From assembly GCF_000478195.2 (NCBI RefSeq), contig NZ_AUZM01000020.1:1-64000 (forward strand): a DNA stretch of 64,000 nt. The letters run 5' to 3'. Of this stretch, positions 33,194-41,058 are shown piece by piece (positions within the stretch are counted from its first letter, which is position 1; each line of letters opens with the position of its first letter). A model generated the notes under the pieces. It was given only the letters and a program-made list of their open reading frames with translations. It had not been told where the DNA came from and did not search any database. The position numbers were made by a program, and so were the translations under genes. This DNA comes from Lyngbya aestuarii BL J. GTDB taxonomy: Bacteria; Cyanobacteriota; Cyanobacteriia; Cyanobacteriales; Microcoleaceae.

Positions 33194-33367
33194 ATGAACA
33201 ACGGAACTAAAAATCAGTCTCAAGAACTTCTCCTCAATATCAGCTATGAGGAATTTAACTTTGAACGATGGGCGCAAGCCGTAAAACCTCAGCTAATAGC
33301 AGCTTTGCGAGGCAATTTTACGACAACACTTCAACCCTGGAAGCAGGTTCAGCAGAAAAAAGACTGA
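33194..33367 (+). CDS. small protein of 57 residues, unknown function
   Basis: The frame begins MNNGTKNQSQELLLNISYEE and ends QPWKQVQQKKD. It has a plausible Shine-Dalgarno, AAGGTAGGG, just before the ATG. The amphipathic middle (FERWAQAVKPQLIAALRG) looks like a helix. It stands alone in a 1.2 kb gap otherwise empty of genes, and its codon use is like its neighbours'. No family is recognised, so the call rests on start signal and composition. Confidence 0.5.
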   Translation: MNNGTKNQSQELLLNISYEEFNFERWAQAVKPQLIAALRGNFTTTLQPWKQVQQKKD

Positions 33368-33919
33368 TGGGTTTCAAACCTTCTGCATTATAAAATTTAT
33401 TTGATTAAAAAAACGTATTAAACCATTTGGATCTTCTAGAGTGATAACGATCAATTAATATCAAACAAAGCTGATGAATTTTTTCGCAGCACAGCTTATA
33501 TTAAATAACTCGTTAACAATCCACTCTGGAAGATCCCTTTTTTTGAAACCAATACTGAAATTTGACCAAGTATGTTCACACCTTTTTAGTGTTTTTTCAC
33601 CTGGAAAACTGGGTAAAATCGAGAGGGTCAGATGATTGATCGGGAGATTTTTATTTGGAGTAAGCTAAATTTTCAGGGTCACAGAATTGCTTTTGAGGAC
33701 TCTCAAAATATTTGCCTATAACGAATTTTAAAATAATCTTTTACTGAGTGATCATACAGAGTCTAGGAGATCCAAAAAGTTCTGCTGAGAGATTTGCCTT
33801 CTTGAATCAAAGACCTAAGATAGATTCTAAACACCGAGAAAACGTGATATAGTTTCGTTCGTATTTTACCTCTGTATAAATCCACACCCGTATCAGCCCT
33901 CCTACGCGGAATTGCCAGA
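33368..33919. other. intergenic region upstream of the MFS gene
   Basis: About 550 bases. The only frame with a purine-rich leader is a 29-codon one at 33632-33721 (MIDREIFIWSKLNFQGHRIA), too short to support as a gene. TATAAA near 33877 could be the -10 of the MFS gene. Nothing else is seen. Confidence 0.35.
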
Positions 33920-35350
33920 ATGACAACAACTGCAACTCAACCCCTCTCCTTTGAACAACGCCTCGACGCCTCCCCCATTACCCCTGTGATGTGGCTACTC
34001 TGGGCATTATCGGCGGGACTCATCGCTTTAGATGGCTTTGATTTTTTTATCATTGGTGTCGCCCTTCCCTTTCTACAGCGAGACTTTAACTTGGGTTCTA
34101 CGCAGATCGGGGCGGTAGCAGTGGCGGCGATCGCCGGATCAATGGTTGGTGCCTTCACCCTCGGCCCAATTACGGATAAACTTGGACGTCAACTGATGTT
34201 GATGGTGGATGTCGCCATTTTTGTCTTCGCAACAGCAGGAACCGCCCTGGCTTGGGATGCGACTTCATTAATTTTCTTTCGGTTTCTCGTGGGTGTCGGA
34301 ATTGGGGCGGACTATCCGATCAGCGTGTCTTATATTACCGAAAATGTTCCCTCTCGGTTGCGAGGTCGGATGGTAATTGGTGCGTTTACATTTCAAGCCG
34401 TCGGTGCGCTTTTGGGCGCTGTTACCGGACTAACGGTGATTCATATTTTTCAAATTGTTTATCCTGACTCGCCTTTACCCATGATTCAATATGCGTGGCG
34501 TTGGATGTTGGGAGTCGGATTAATTTTAGCGATCGCAGTCGGTGTTTTACGGATTAGTTTCTTACTTGAAAGTCCGCTTTATCATATCAATCGAGAAGAA
34601 TACGATGAAGCCTCAAAAGCTGCCTCTACATTACTCGATGAACCGATTAATATTACCCCAGAAACTGATCCTCCCAAGCAAGAATCTCGTTTATCTTATT
34701 CTGCTTTATTTTCCTGGCAATATTTGCGCCGGACAATATTAGCGTCTGTTCCTTGGTTTTTACAAGATATTGCGACTTATGGAATTGGGATTTTTACCCC
34801 GACAATTATTGGGGCTTTGGCGTTTGCAGGGAAAGAAAGCTTTATCGCTAGAGAAAAGGCTTCAGCAATGGGATCGGCTTTTGTTGATATCTTTTTAATT
34901 GTTGGCTTTCTAATTGCCGTGCTATTAATTGAGCGGGTCGGACGAATTCGCCTGCAAGTGATCGGCTTTATTGGAATGGCTGTCGGCTTATTAATATTGG
35001 CTGCTTCTAATACTTTGTCTTTAAGTCCAGGAACAAGTATTATTTTGGTTTTTGTGGGTTTCTTTGTGTTTAATTTAATGATGAATTCTGGCCCAAACTC
35101 AACTACATTTCTGTTATCGGGTGAAGTATTTCCGACTTCTATTCGGGCGAGTGGTGCGGGCTTTGCGGCTGCTTTTGCTAAAGCGGGTGCGGTTATCGGT
35201 GCGTTTACATTACCGATTTTACAGCATTCAGTCGGTGTTCCTGTGTTGCTATTTTTACTGGCTTTAATTTGTCTGTTTGCAGCCGCTTTAACCTATCTCT
35301 TTCGGGTGGAAACGAGAGAAAGATATTTGGACTCTGTTGAAGTAAAATAG
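33920..35350 (+). CDS. MFS transporter
   Basis: A 476-residue inner-membrane transporter of the major facilitator superfamily with twelve predicted helices. It has ALDGFDFFIIGVALPFLQRDF in helix 1, the loop motif GPITDKLGRQLML between helices 2 and 3, DYPISVSYITENVPSRLRGRM after helix 4 and a related GEVFPTSIRASGAG in the second half. These features match the sugar/metabolite:proton symporter branch. The substrate cannot be predicted. It is convergent with the deacetylase gene, which ends one base after its stop. Confidence 0.9.
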   Translation: MTTTATQPLSFEQRLDASPITPVMWLLWALSAGLIALDGFDFFIIGVALPFLQRDFNLGSTQIGAVAVAAIAGSMVGAFTLGPITDKLGRQLMLMVDVAIFVFATAGTALAWDATSLIFFRFLVGVGIGADYPISVSYITENVPSRLRGRMVIGAFTFQAVGALLGAVTGLTVIHIFQIVYPDSPLPMIQYAWRWMLGVGLILAIAVGVLRISFLLESPLYHINREEYDEASKAASTLLDEPINITPETDPPKQESRLSYSALFSWQYLRRTILASVPWFLQDIATYGIGIFTPTIIGALAFAGKESFIAREKASAMGSAFVDIFLIVGFLIAVLLIERVGRIRLQVIGFIGMAVGLLILAASNTLSLSPGTSIILVFVGFFVFNLMMNSGPNSTTFLLSGEVFPTSIRASGAGFAAAFAKAGAVIGAFTLPILQHSVGVPVLLFLLALICLFAAALTYLFRVETRERYLDSVEVK

Positions 35351-35351
35351 G

Positions 35352-36059
35352 TTAATGTTGTTCAACAAGTTCAGTTAAACTGACGATTCGATAATTCTTT
35401 TGAGTTAATTCCAACAACAGTTTCTCCAATGCTAAAACTGTATTTTTAGATCTTCGCATTGAACCTCCATGCAGCACTAAAATGGCTCCTGGAAATACAA
35501 ATTGAGAGACATAACTCACTGTAAAGAGCGGGTTTTCTGTTAACATATAAGTGTCAAGTGGAATCATCGAAGCAAGAGCAAACTGACGATTGTATTCTTC
35601 GGTTTCAGAAAGTTTTAGTAAAGATTGAAGCATGGTTGGATTGTAACGACCTCGCCCGGGTCTAAACCATTTAATTTTGGCTTCTGTTTCTTCTGTTAAT
35701 TCTTGATGGGCTTTCAACAATTCTTCTTCAAATTCTTCAGGTTCTAAGTCAGCATGGGTACGGTCAAAAACACCATGATTGCCAATTTCATGCTGTTGGT
35801 CTAAAATGTTAATGATTGCATCTTTTTTTTCCATCAAATAACTTGTGGTTAGGAAAAATGTTGCTTTTGCTTGTTGTTCAACTGTTGTGACTTTTTGGTT
35901 GTGTTGACCAATTGCATCTAAAATTAATTGAGTTGAGGTATCCCCAACATCATCAATGGTGAGTGCAATGACAGGTTTAACCGTAGGCTGATAAAACAAA
36001 GCGTCTGGGAAAGCTTGGGCGACAAAAGAAGCGAGAGGTTGAGTTAGAGAAAACATCAT
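35352..36059 (-). CDS. polysaccharide deacetylase (NodB homology) family protein
   Basis: The 235-residue product has the NodB fold: motif 1 IALTIDDVGD (Asp-Asp), motif 2 HEIGNHGVFDRTHADL (His and His as metal ligands), motif 3 FRPGRGRYN and a late LVLHGGSMRR. All metal and catalytic residues seem present, so it is probably a CE4-type deacetylase of glycans. The N-terminus has only a weak hydrophobic segment, so export is unclear. The CPBP protease gene lies 75 bases upstream on the same strand. Confidence 0.85.
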   Translation of the reverse strand: MMFSLTQPLASFVAQAFPDALFYQPTVKPVIALTIDDVGDTSTQLILDAIGQHNQKVTTVEQQAKATFFLTTSYLMEKKDAIINILDQQHEIGNHGVFDRTHADLEPEEFEEELLKAHQELTEETEAKIKWFRPGRGRYNPTMLQSLLKLSETEEYNRQFALASMIPLDTYMLTENPLFTVSYVSQFVFPGAILVLHGGSMRRSKNTVLALEKLLLELTQKNYRIVSLTELVEQH

Positions 36060-36134
36060 GAATTAATGTAAGTATAGGACAAAATATCTAAAACAAGTTC
36101 AAAACAATAGGGAAAGTTTAATCAAGTCATTGAT

Positions 36135-36701
36135 CTAAAACTCAAAATCATCAACTCTAACCAGTTTGTTGATCCCGTCTAAAACATATAACCAGACGAA
36201 AACAATCAATCCATGAATGATCACAATTCCCCACAAAGAACCTGTTAGTCTATAAACAAATGCACAGGTTAGTCCGAGAAATCCGGCTAAAATTAAAAAT
36301 ATCGGATTCCAAAAGGTTGGGTTTCCTTCGGGGTAAAATATTAAAGCATTTAAGGGATGATAGATTATAAATAACCCCAAACTAAACAACATCCAAAATA
36401 CCCAAGTTTTCAGAGAAACTGCTTCTAAAGGATGAGGAATGAGAAAGACTCGAAAGACTATTTCCTCAACCAACGCCGGGAAAAAAAACAGCTTGACGAT
36501 ATTACTGAATACCGCCCCAGGCGATACGGCTAACGCCACGCTACGCGATCGCAAACAGGGGTTAAACTGCAAAAATCCCGAGAAAAATCCCAGGGGAAGC
36601 GCGACTAATCCATAAACCAATAAACTAATCAGTACAACTCGCCAATCTTGTCCAGTGAGTGGGGTTAAGATCGCCTGAATAAGTCGTTGAATAATAATCA
36701 T
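36135..36701 (-). CDS. CPBP-family intramembrane protease
   Basis: A 188-residue membrane protein with about six helices. The CAAX-protease/CPBP motifs are present: FFPALVEEIVFRVFL (EExxxR), FIIYHPLNAL (second His) and WGIVIIHGLIVFVWLY (third His motif). Family members cut substrates inside the membrane or act in bacteriocin immunity. Near residues 50-60 the segment RSRSVALAVSPG is encoded by a dispersed DNA repeat (36521-36552) read in frame, probably inserted in a loop. Confidence 0.8.
   Translation of the reverse strand: MIIIQRLIQAILTPLTGQDWRVVLISLLVYGLVALPLGFFSGFLQFNPCLRSRSVALAVSPGAVFSNIVKLFFFPALVEEIVFRVFLIPHPLEAVSLKTWVFWMLFSLGLFIIYHPLNALIFYPEGNPTFWNPIFLILAGFLGLTCAFVYRLTGSLWGIVIIHGLIVFVWLYVLDGINKLVRVDDFEF
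36521..36552. repeat. small dispersed repeat carrying HIP1, inside the CPBP gene
   Basis: The 32 bases begin GCGATACGGCTAACGCC and end TACGCGATCGC. They are partly palindromic (GCGAT/ATCGC ends) and carry the GCTACGC core found in dispersed repeats of many cyanobacteria. Similar pieces (TAGCGCTACGCTCC) occur near 20453. The unit is read in frame as about 11 residues of the CPBP protein. Confidence 0.5.
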
Positions 36702-36746
36702 TTTAGGAAGGAATACGGAAAACTGTTTTCAATTCTCGGGATTCAG

Positions 36747-38219
36747 TTACCTCAAATCAAAAACATGATAGCCCCAAGCAGGTAAGTCTAAATATAAACC
36801 AGAGGATAATAATTCATCTCCTTGACGTTCATAATAAGTCGAACTCATTAAGTCTTTGAGTTTACAGGTTCGATTTTTGAAATCATCAAAAGGAAGTTGC
36901 AAATAACATTGTCCAGAATAAGACGAATAATTAACAGCAATTAATAAGCGTTGTTCATCACTTTGCCAAGTAAAAGCAATGAAATTTTTATAGGTAAAAT
37001 TATTTTCCCAAGCGTTATGACAGTCAAGCAATTGCCAGGTTCCTTGTCGCAAAACAGGTAAACGCAAACAAGTCAATAAGTGATGATAAAAAGAGGCTAA
37101 GTTTGCATCTGTTAATTGTTTTGGTCCTCGACCCAGATGCACCGATATTTTCTGGGTAAAACCCTGTAACTGTCCTTCATGGAAAAAACGCAAACCCGGA
37201 CAAAAATAAGTTAAGATAGCAGCAGCTTGATGAACACCAGATGCAAATGTTGCAGCCGCCCGAGATTCATCATGATTTTCAAGAAACCGGACTAATTTAC
37301 TTTGATAATGAATATCAGCCCAGAAATGTTTAAAGACCGGATCAGCTTGTTTTTCAAGTAAGCGATCATACAGTTTTTTATCATAAGTAAAATCAAATCC
37401 TTGTTGTTGTAATCTCCATTCCATATCCCAATAAACTTCCGCCATAAACACAAAATCTTGAGATTGCTTTCGTACCTGACGAATAGCTTCTGGCCAAAAT
37501 AATTCTGTTGTCATTCCCCAAGTTTGTTCAAAGATTTCAGGAAGAATTAACATCGCCATATCACAGCGAACTCCATCACAAAGTTGAGCAACTTTTAATA
37601 ATTCTGCTAACATTGCTTGAGGAACAGCCGGATTGTTATAATTGAGTTGTAAAGTATCCGGCCAACCGGGAAAATAGGGATCACGTCCATGAGCAAAAAC
37701 TCGATTTTCTCCAGCTAAGGGAATCTGCACATAATTAAGCGGTTCTCGTTGCAGATCATTAAGAGTCGCAAAGATGTAAAAATCAGAATGTTCTTCAACC
37801 CAAGGACTATCGGGTGCGGTATGATTGGGAACAAAGTCAAGCATAAGTTTGATTTCTCGTTGATGAAGACGCTTTTTTAACCGTAATAACGCTTCATTTC
37901 CTCCGAGAATTTCACTCACTTGATAACGGGTAATGGCAAAACAAGATCCACAGATATCTTCTTCTTGTAAATCACTTAAAAGTTCTTCGTATTCTCTCCG
38001 CCAGTCCGGGTGAGAACGAGAAACATTACGTCCTAAAACTCCGGTTTCCCAAACGCCTAACAAGTAAACCCAATTAAACCCCAGATTGACCCATTGATCG
38101 AGTTCACTATCCGGAAAATCATCTAAAGTCGCAAAACGGTTTAATTGATTAGAAAGCTGTCTGAGTCGAACACGAGTGTTGACTTGATAGAGAGTGGGAT
38201 AGAAAGGGGAGTTCATCAT
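36747..38219 (-). CDS. alpha-amylase family glycoside hydrolase (GH13)
   Basis: About 490 residues with a GH13 TIM barrel. The four conserved regions are visible: LMLDFVPNHTA, GVRCDMAMLI (nucleophile Asp), FMAEVYWDMEW (acid/base Glu) and FLENHDESR (third Asp). A C-terminal beta domain ends LDLPAWGYHVFDLR. The N-terminus starts MNSPFYPTLYQVNTRVRLRQ with no signal peptide, so it acts in the cytoplasm on glycogen-like or sucrose/trehalose substrates. ATG 38219 or 38216 is the start. Exact specificity is not clear. Confidence 0.88.
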   Translation of the reverse strand: MMNSPFYPTLYQVNTRVRLRQLSNQLNRFATLDDFPDSELDQWVNLGFNWVYLLGVWETGVLGRNVSRSHPDWRREYEELLSDLQEEDICGSCFAITRYQVSEILGGNEALLRLKKRLHQREIKLMLDFVPNHTAPDSPWVEEHSDFYIFATLNDLQREPLNYVQIPLAGENRVFAHGRDPYFPGWPDTLQLNYNNPAVPQAMLAELLKVAQLCDGVRCDMAMLILPEIFEQTWGMTTELFWPEAIRQVRKQSQDFVFMAEVYWDMEWRLQQQGFDFTYDKKLYDRLLEKQADPVFKHFWADIHYQSKLVRFLENHDESRAAATFASGVHQAAAILTYFCPGLRFFHEGQLQGFTQKISVHLGRGPKQLTDANLASFYHHLLTCLRLPVLRQGTWQLLDCHNAWENNFTYKNFIAFTWQSDEQRLLIAVNYSSYSGQCYLQLPFDDFKNRTCKLKDLMSSTYYERQGDELLSSGLYLDLPAWGYHVFDLR

Positions 38220-38319
38220 GAAATTATTTAGGTTGATGTAATCGCAGTTTAACAATAAACCTCACCCCAAGCAAATCCATTCTCCCCTATATTTTAGTCT
38301 GTGATTTAACAATAACAAT

Positions 38320-38472
38320 TCAGTTTAACAAAACGGCGTAAGACGATTCTTTAAACGTAAATGTTTCTAATGCTTGGCTTGTTAAAGGTTGAGCCATACT
38401 GGGTTGGCTAAAAAAGAGGAGACTTACAATCGTGATCCCGATTCTGAGCAAAGACGATGAATTTTTGTGCAT
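38320..38472 (-). CDS. short secreted protein or truncated remnant
   Basis: A 50-residue frame with GGAG six bases before the ATG and a clear signal peptide (MHKNSSSLLRIGITIVSLLF, cleavage after SMA). The mature part is only about 25 residues, LETFTFKESSYAVLLN. This resembles the first strand of a larger exported domain in which such a strand is followed by a Pro, so I suspect the gene was cut short. After the TGA the frame shows nothing familiar. It is missed by length-limited gene finders. Confidence 0.45.
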   Translation of the reverse strand: MHKNSSSLLRIGITIVSLLFFSQPSMAQPLTSQALETFTFKESSYAVLLN

Positions 38473-38529
38473 TTTTCACTCCTACAAATACCTAGAATTA
38501 ATCTGTGATACTCTATGAAAGTATGAGGT

Positions 38530-38955
38530 TTAATGGGTCTGGTTAAACAAATCTAAAACCTGACGACAAAATGATTTTAGTCGCGCCGCTGATTCAGGCT
38601 TCGGTTGAGTTGTCCCTTCAAAACTCCACTTGTCCACCGTTGAGACTTTCCATTGTTGTCCGGTATGATCATATCCGGCTGCTTCAACCCCAATCGCTCG
38701 CCGATATCCTTCTAAGGGATCTTGATAGAAGCGAATTTGAATCAAAATAGAGCGACTCTGCATCAAACGACTTCTTCCCGGAAAATGGAAGCCAATGTCA
38801 ATCGAGTCTGGATCAACCCATTCTCGTGTATCGGGATCATTCATCCAAGGTTTGAGATCCACTCGAATATCGGGAAACTGGGCTTTGAATAAATTGACGA
38901 CAGATGCAATTTTGCTCGCGACTTCAACGTTATTTGCTTGTTCGGCTGCATTCAC
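38530..38955 (-). CDS. conserved hypothetical protein
   Basis: A 141-residue soluble protein starting with GTG at 38955; GGAGAA lies at a fitting distance upstream, and no ATG is available. It is mainly alpha/beta with segments DIGFHFPGRSRLMQSRSILI and IGVEAAGYDHTGQQWKVST. No catalytic motif, signal peptide or membrane helix is apparent. I do not recognise the family; such small proteins are common in filamentous cyanobacteria. Confidence 0.65.
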   Translation of the reverse strand: MNAAEQANNVEVASKIASVVNLFKAQFPDIRVDLKPWMNDPDTREWVDPDSIDIGFHFPGRSRLMQSRSILIQIRFYQDPLEGYRRAIGVEAAGYDHTGQQWKVSTVDKWSFEGTTQPKPESAARLKSFCRQVLDLFNQTH

Positions 38956-39309
38956 AACATCATTCTCCTTACACGATCTACAATCTGACTCTATCGGGTT
39001 ACTCAGTTTAATTACTTATGTTAACCATAGACTCAGGGTAAGAAAGGAGAAATCTGCTACAACTCCTCACTGATGTCAAGAAATGCTCAAAATTCTCTGA
39101 ACCATTCACAGATAATACGTCAGGGGTGGACTGTGAAGACTCCGTGAGTCAAGATATAATTTCCACTAGGCACGATGCGACTGATGACCCTTTAGATTAG
39201 CTAGGTTTGTGCCTTGAGGAACTTCTTACCGTTAGAAAGACTCAAAATTACTGAGCTTGCCATCTGTTGTGAGTAGCAATAAGTTTCTCAGCTTGGAGAC
39301 TGTAATTAA
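38956..39309. other. intergenic region upstream of the DUF4168 pair
   Basis: About 350 bases between divergent genes. A TATAAT at 39152-39157 is a good -10 candidate for the DUF4168 pair, but no clear -35 box is found 16-18 bases upstream. No coding frame of note. Confidence 0.4.
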
Positions 39310-39810
39310 ATGACCAAACTTTTCCGCAATCCCATTGATCTGCACATCAACTCGAAACTTCGCACATCCATCCTGGTCAGTGTTTGTTCTATGATAGCGG
39401 CGATCGCTGGAATTGTCCCCGATCTGACGATGCTACCGTCTACAACCCTGACTCAGACTGCATCGGCTCAGTCTCGTCAGGAATTCAGTGATGGGGAAAT
39501 TGTCAACTATGCTCGTGCGGTACTAGCCATTGAACCCAAACGTCAACAGACATACGACGAAATTCGACAAATTGTTGGTGATACGGTGCCGATGGTGGTT
39601 TGTAGCGAAACGCGCAGTCTCAACCGCTTGAACCAAGATGTTCGGGTGTTAGCAACTAATTACTGCTCTCACGCCAAAAAAATGATAGAAGATAACAATC
39701 TGACCGTTTCGAGATTCAACGAAATTACCCGTCAACAACAAACCAATGCTCAACTTCAACAACGAATTCAGGGAGCATTGCTGCAACTTCAACAACCCTC
39801 TGGAAACTAA
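39310..39810 (+). CDS. exported DUF4168 protein (copy 1)
   Basis: The 166-residue product has a signal peptide (SILVSVCSMIAAIAGIVPDL, Ala-rich end TASAQS) and a DUF4168 domain: FSDGEIVNYARAVLAIEPKR, YDEIRQIVG and RFNEITRQQQTNAQLQQRIQ. Two cysteines (VCSETR and NYCSHA) could form a disulfide in the periplasm. The function of the domain is not known. The next gene, 51 bases on, is a paralogue, suggesting a duplication and one transcript. Confidence 0.85.
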   Translation: MTKLFRNPIDLHINSKLRTSILVSVCSMIAAIAGIVPDLTMLPSTTLTQTASAQSRQEFSDGEIVNYARAVLAIEPKRQQTYDEIRQIVGDTVPMVVCSETRSLNRLNQDVRVLATNYCSHAKKMIEDNNLTVSRFNEITRQQQTNAQLQQRIQGALLQLQQPSGN

Positions 39811-39861
39811 CCGACTTGATTTTGATCACTTTATGTATCCATTTGCTATAGCGCATTCACT

Positions 39862-40356
39862 ATGAATACTCACACTCAACTGTTCTCTCGTTCCTTCTCT
39901 CAAGTCCTCTCAAAAGCTGTAGGCGTTAGTCTTCTTTCTATTGTTAGCTTGCTGAGTGGGTTGACTCCGACTCTGAGCGAGCAATCTCCTCGCTTAGGTT
40001 TAAGTGCGGTTCACGCTCAAGCCAATCCTAATTTCACCAATGAAGAAATCACCAATTATGCTCGTGTGGTTCTCGCACTAGAATCGAGAAGACATCAGGT
40101 GTTTAATGAGATTAAAAAAGTCATGGGGGAAGTTCCTCGGATTGTTTGTGACCAACCCAGTAGTATTAACGCCCTTCCTGGAAATGCACCCCAACTCGCT
40201 GTTAGCTATTGTGATCAAGCGAAGCAAATTATTGAGGCTAGGGGTTTAACGTTGACTCGATTTAACGAGATTACCCTTCGTCAACAAAGTGATCCTCAAT
40301 TTAGGCAAAGAATTCAAGCTGAAATCTCTAAACTGTTAGAGTCCCCGAATCCATAA
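39862..40356 (+). CDS. exported DUF4168 protein (copy 2)
   Basis: The 164-residue paralogue of the gene just upstream. It keeps the signal peptide (GVSLLSIVSLLSGLTPTL, end VHAQA), FTNEEITNYARVVLALESRR, VFNEIKKVMG, both cysteines (IVCDQP and SYCDQA) and RFNEITLRQQSDPQFRQRIQ. The two copies differ enough in the N-terminal part to be an old duplication. The role of DUF4168 is not known. Confidence 0.85.
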   Translation: MNTHTQLFSRSFSQVLSKAVGVSLLSIVSLLSGLTPTLSEQSPRLGLSAVHAQANPNFTNEEITNYARVVLALESRRHQVFNEIKKVMGEVPRIVCDQPSSINALPGNAPQLAVSYCDQAKQIIEARGLTLTRFNEITLRQQSDPQFRQRIQAEISKLLESPNP

Positions 40357-40401
40357 TCTCCCTGGGTCGCCAGTCTAGCCTAAACGCTATCCAAAACCCG
40401 G

Positions 40402-40761
40402 TTAACCTCGGGTTCGGGTAATATCAATTTGGATTTGTCCCCCAAAATCAGGAATGGGAGGATTGGGTTTGGTCAGTTGGACTCTAACTTGTTGAACAAG
40501 AGGCTGTTGTAACAACGCTTGAGCAATTTCACTCGCCAAGCGTTCTACTAAGGCAAATTTACAGGTTTTGATCTGTTTCTCGACAATAGCGATCGCTTCT
40601 CGATAGTCTAATGTATCTTCAATGGCATCGCTTTGTCCGGATTTTGTTAAATCTAACCCCAAGGTTAGATCGACCTCAAACCACTGACCTAGCGTTTGTT
40701 CTTCCGGTAAATAGCCCGTGTAACCATAGCAGCGAATTTGGCGAATGTGAATGGCATCCAT
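40402..40761 (-). CDS. folB: dihydroneopterin aldolase
   Basis: FolB cleaves 7,8-dihydroneopterin to 6-hydroxymethyl-dihydropterin in folate synthesis. The 119-residue protein begins MDAIHIRQIRCYGYTGYLPE and has the conserved Glu after YTG, the FALVERLASEIAQALL helix and VQLTKPNPPIPDFGGQIQID, whose Lys is the active-site residue. Length is as usual. It is convergent with the DUF4168 pair. Confidence 0.95.
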   Translation of the reverse strand: MDAIHIRQIRCYGYTGYLPEEQTLGQWFEVDLTLGLDLTKSGQSDAIEDTLDYREAIAIVEKQIKTCKFALVERLASEIAQALLQQPLVQQVRVQLTKPNPPIPDFGGQIQIDITRTRG

Positions 40762-40832
40762 GAATTTAATCTAATGTTTTGAATCTAATGTTTCCCAAGA
40801 CATTGAAATTATGCTATAGTTTACTAATATAT

Positions 40833-40905
40833 GGGTATGTAGCTCAGTGGATAGAGCATCAGATTCCGGTTCTGAGGGTCGGGGGTTCGAGTCCCTCCAT
40901 GCTCG
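40833..40905 (+). tRNA. tRNA-Arg (anticodon CCG)
   Basis: Acceptor GGGTATG (40833-40839) pairs with CATGCTC (40898-40904), with two G-U pairs; discriminator G. The D arm is GCTCAGTGGATAGAGC, the anticodon loop TTCCGGT gives CCG, reading CGG, and the T arm is GGGGGTTCGAGTCCCTCC. CCA is not encoded. Confidence 0.93.
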
Positions 40906-41058
40906 TTAGTTTTAAAACCAGACCTTAGTGTTGTTACAGCGATTTAGTTGTATCGTTAGATAGTGGTCGCGCTAATTACCACATATCTTGATCAAAAAAT
41001 CGTCGATTTTGACCAATGTATTTCGCTTGATAGATCGGCATTTTAAGGTTCTCTAACA

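Noticed and set aside
39061-39075. ACTCCTCAC, resembling the core of the small RNA Yfr1
   Set aside because: The flanking stem-loops expected for Yfr1 are not present.
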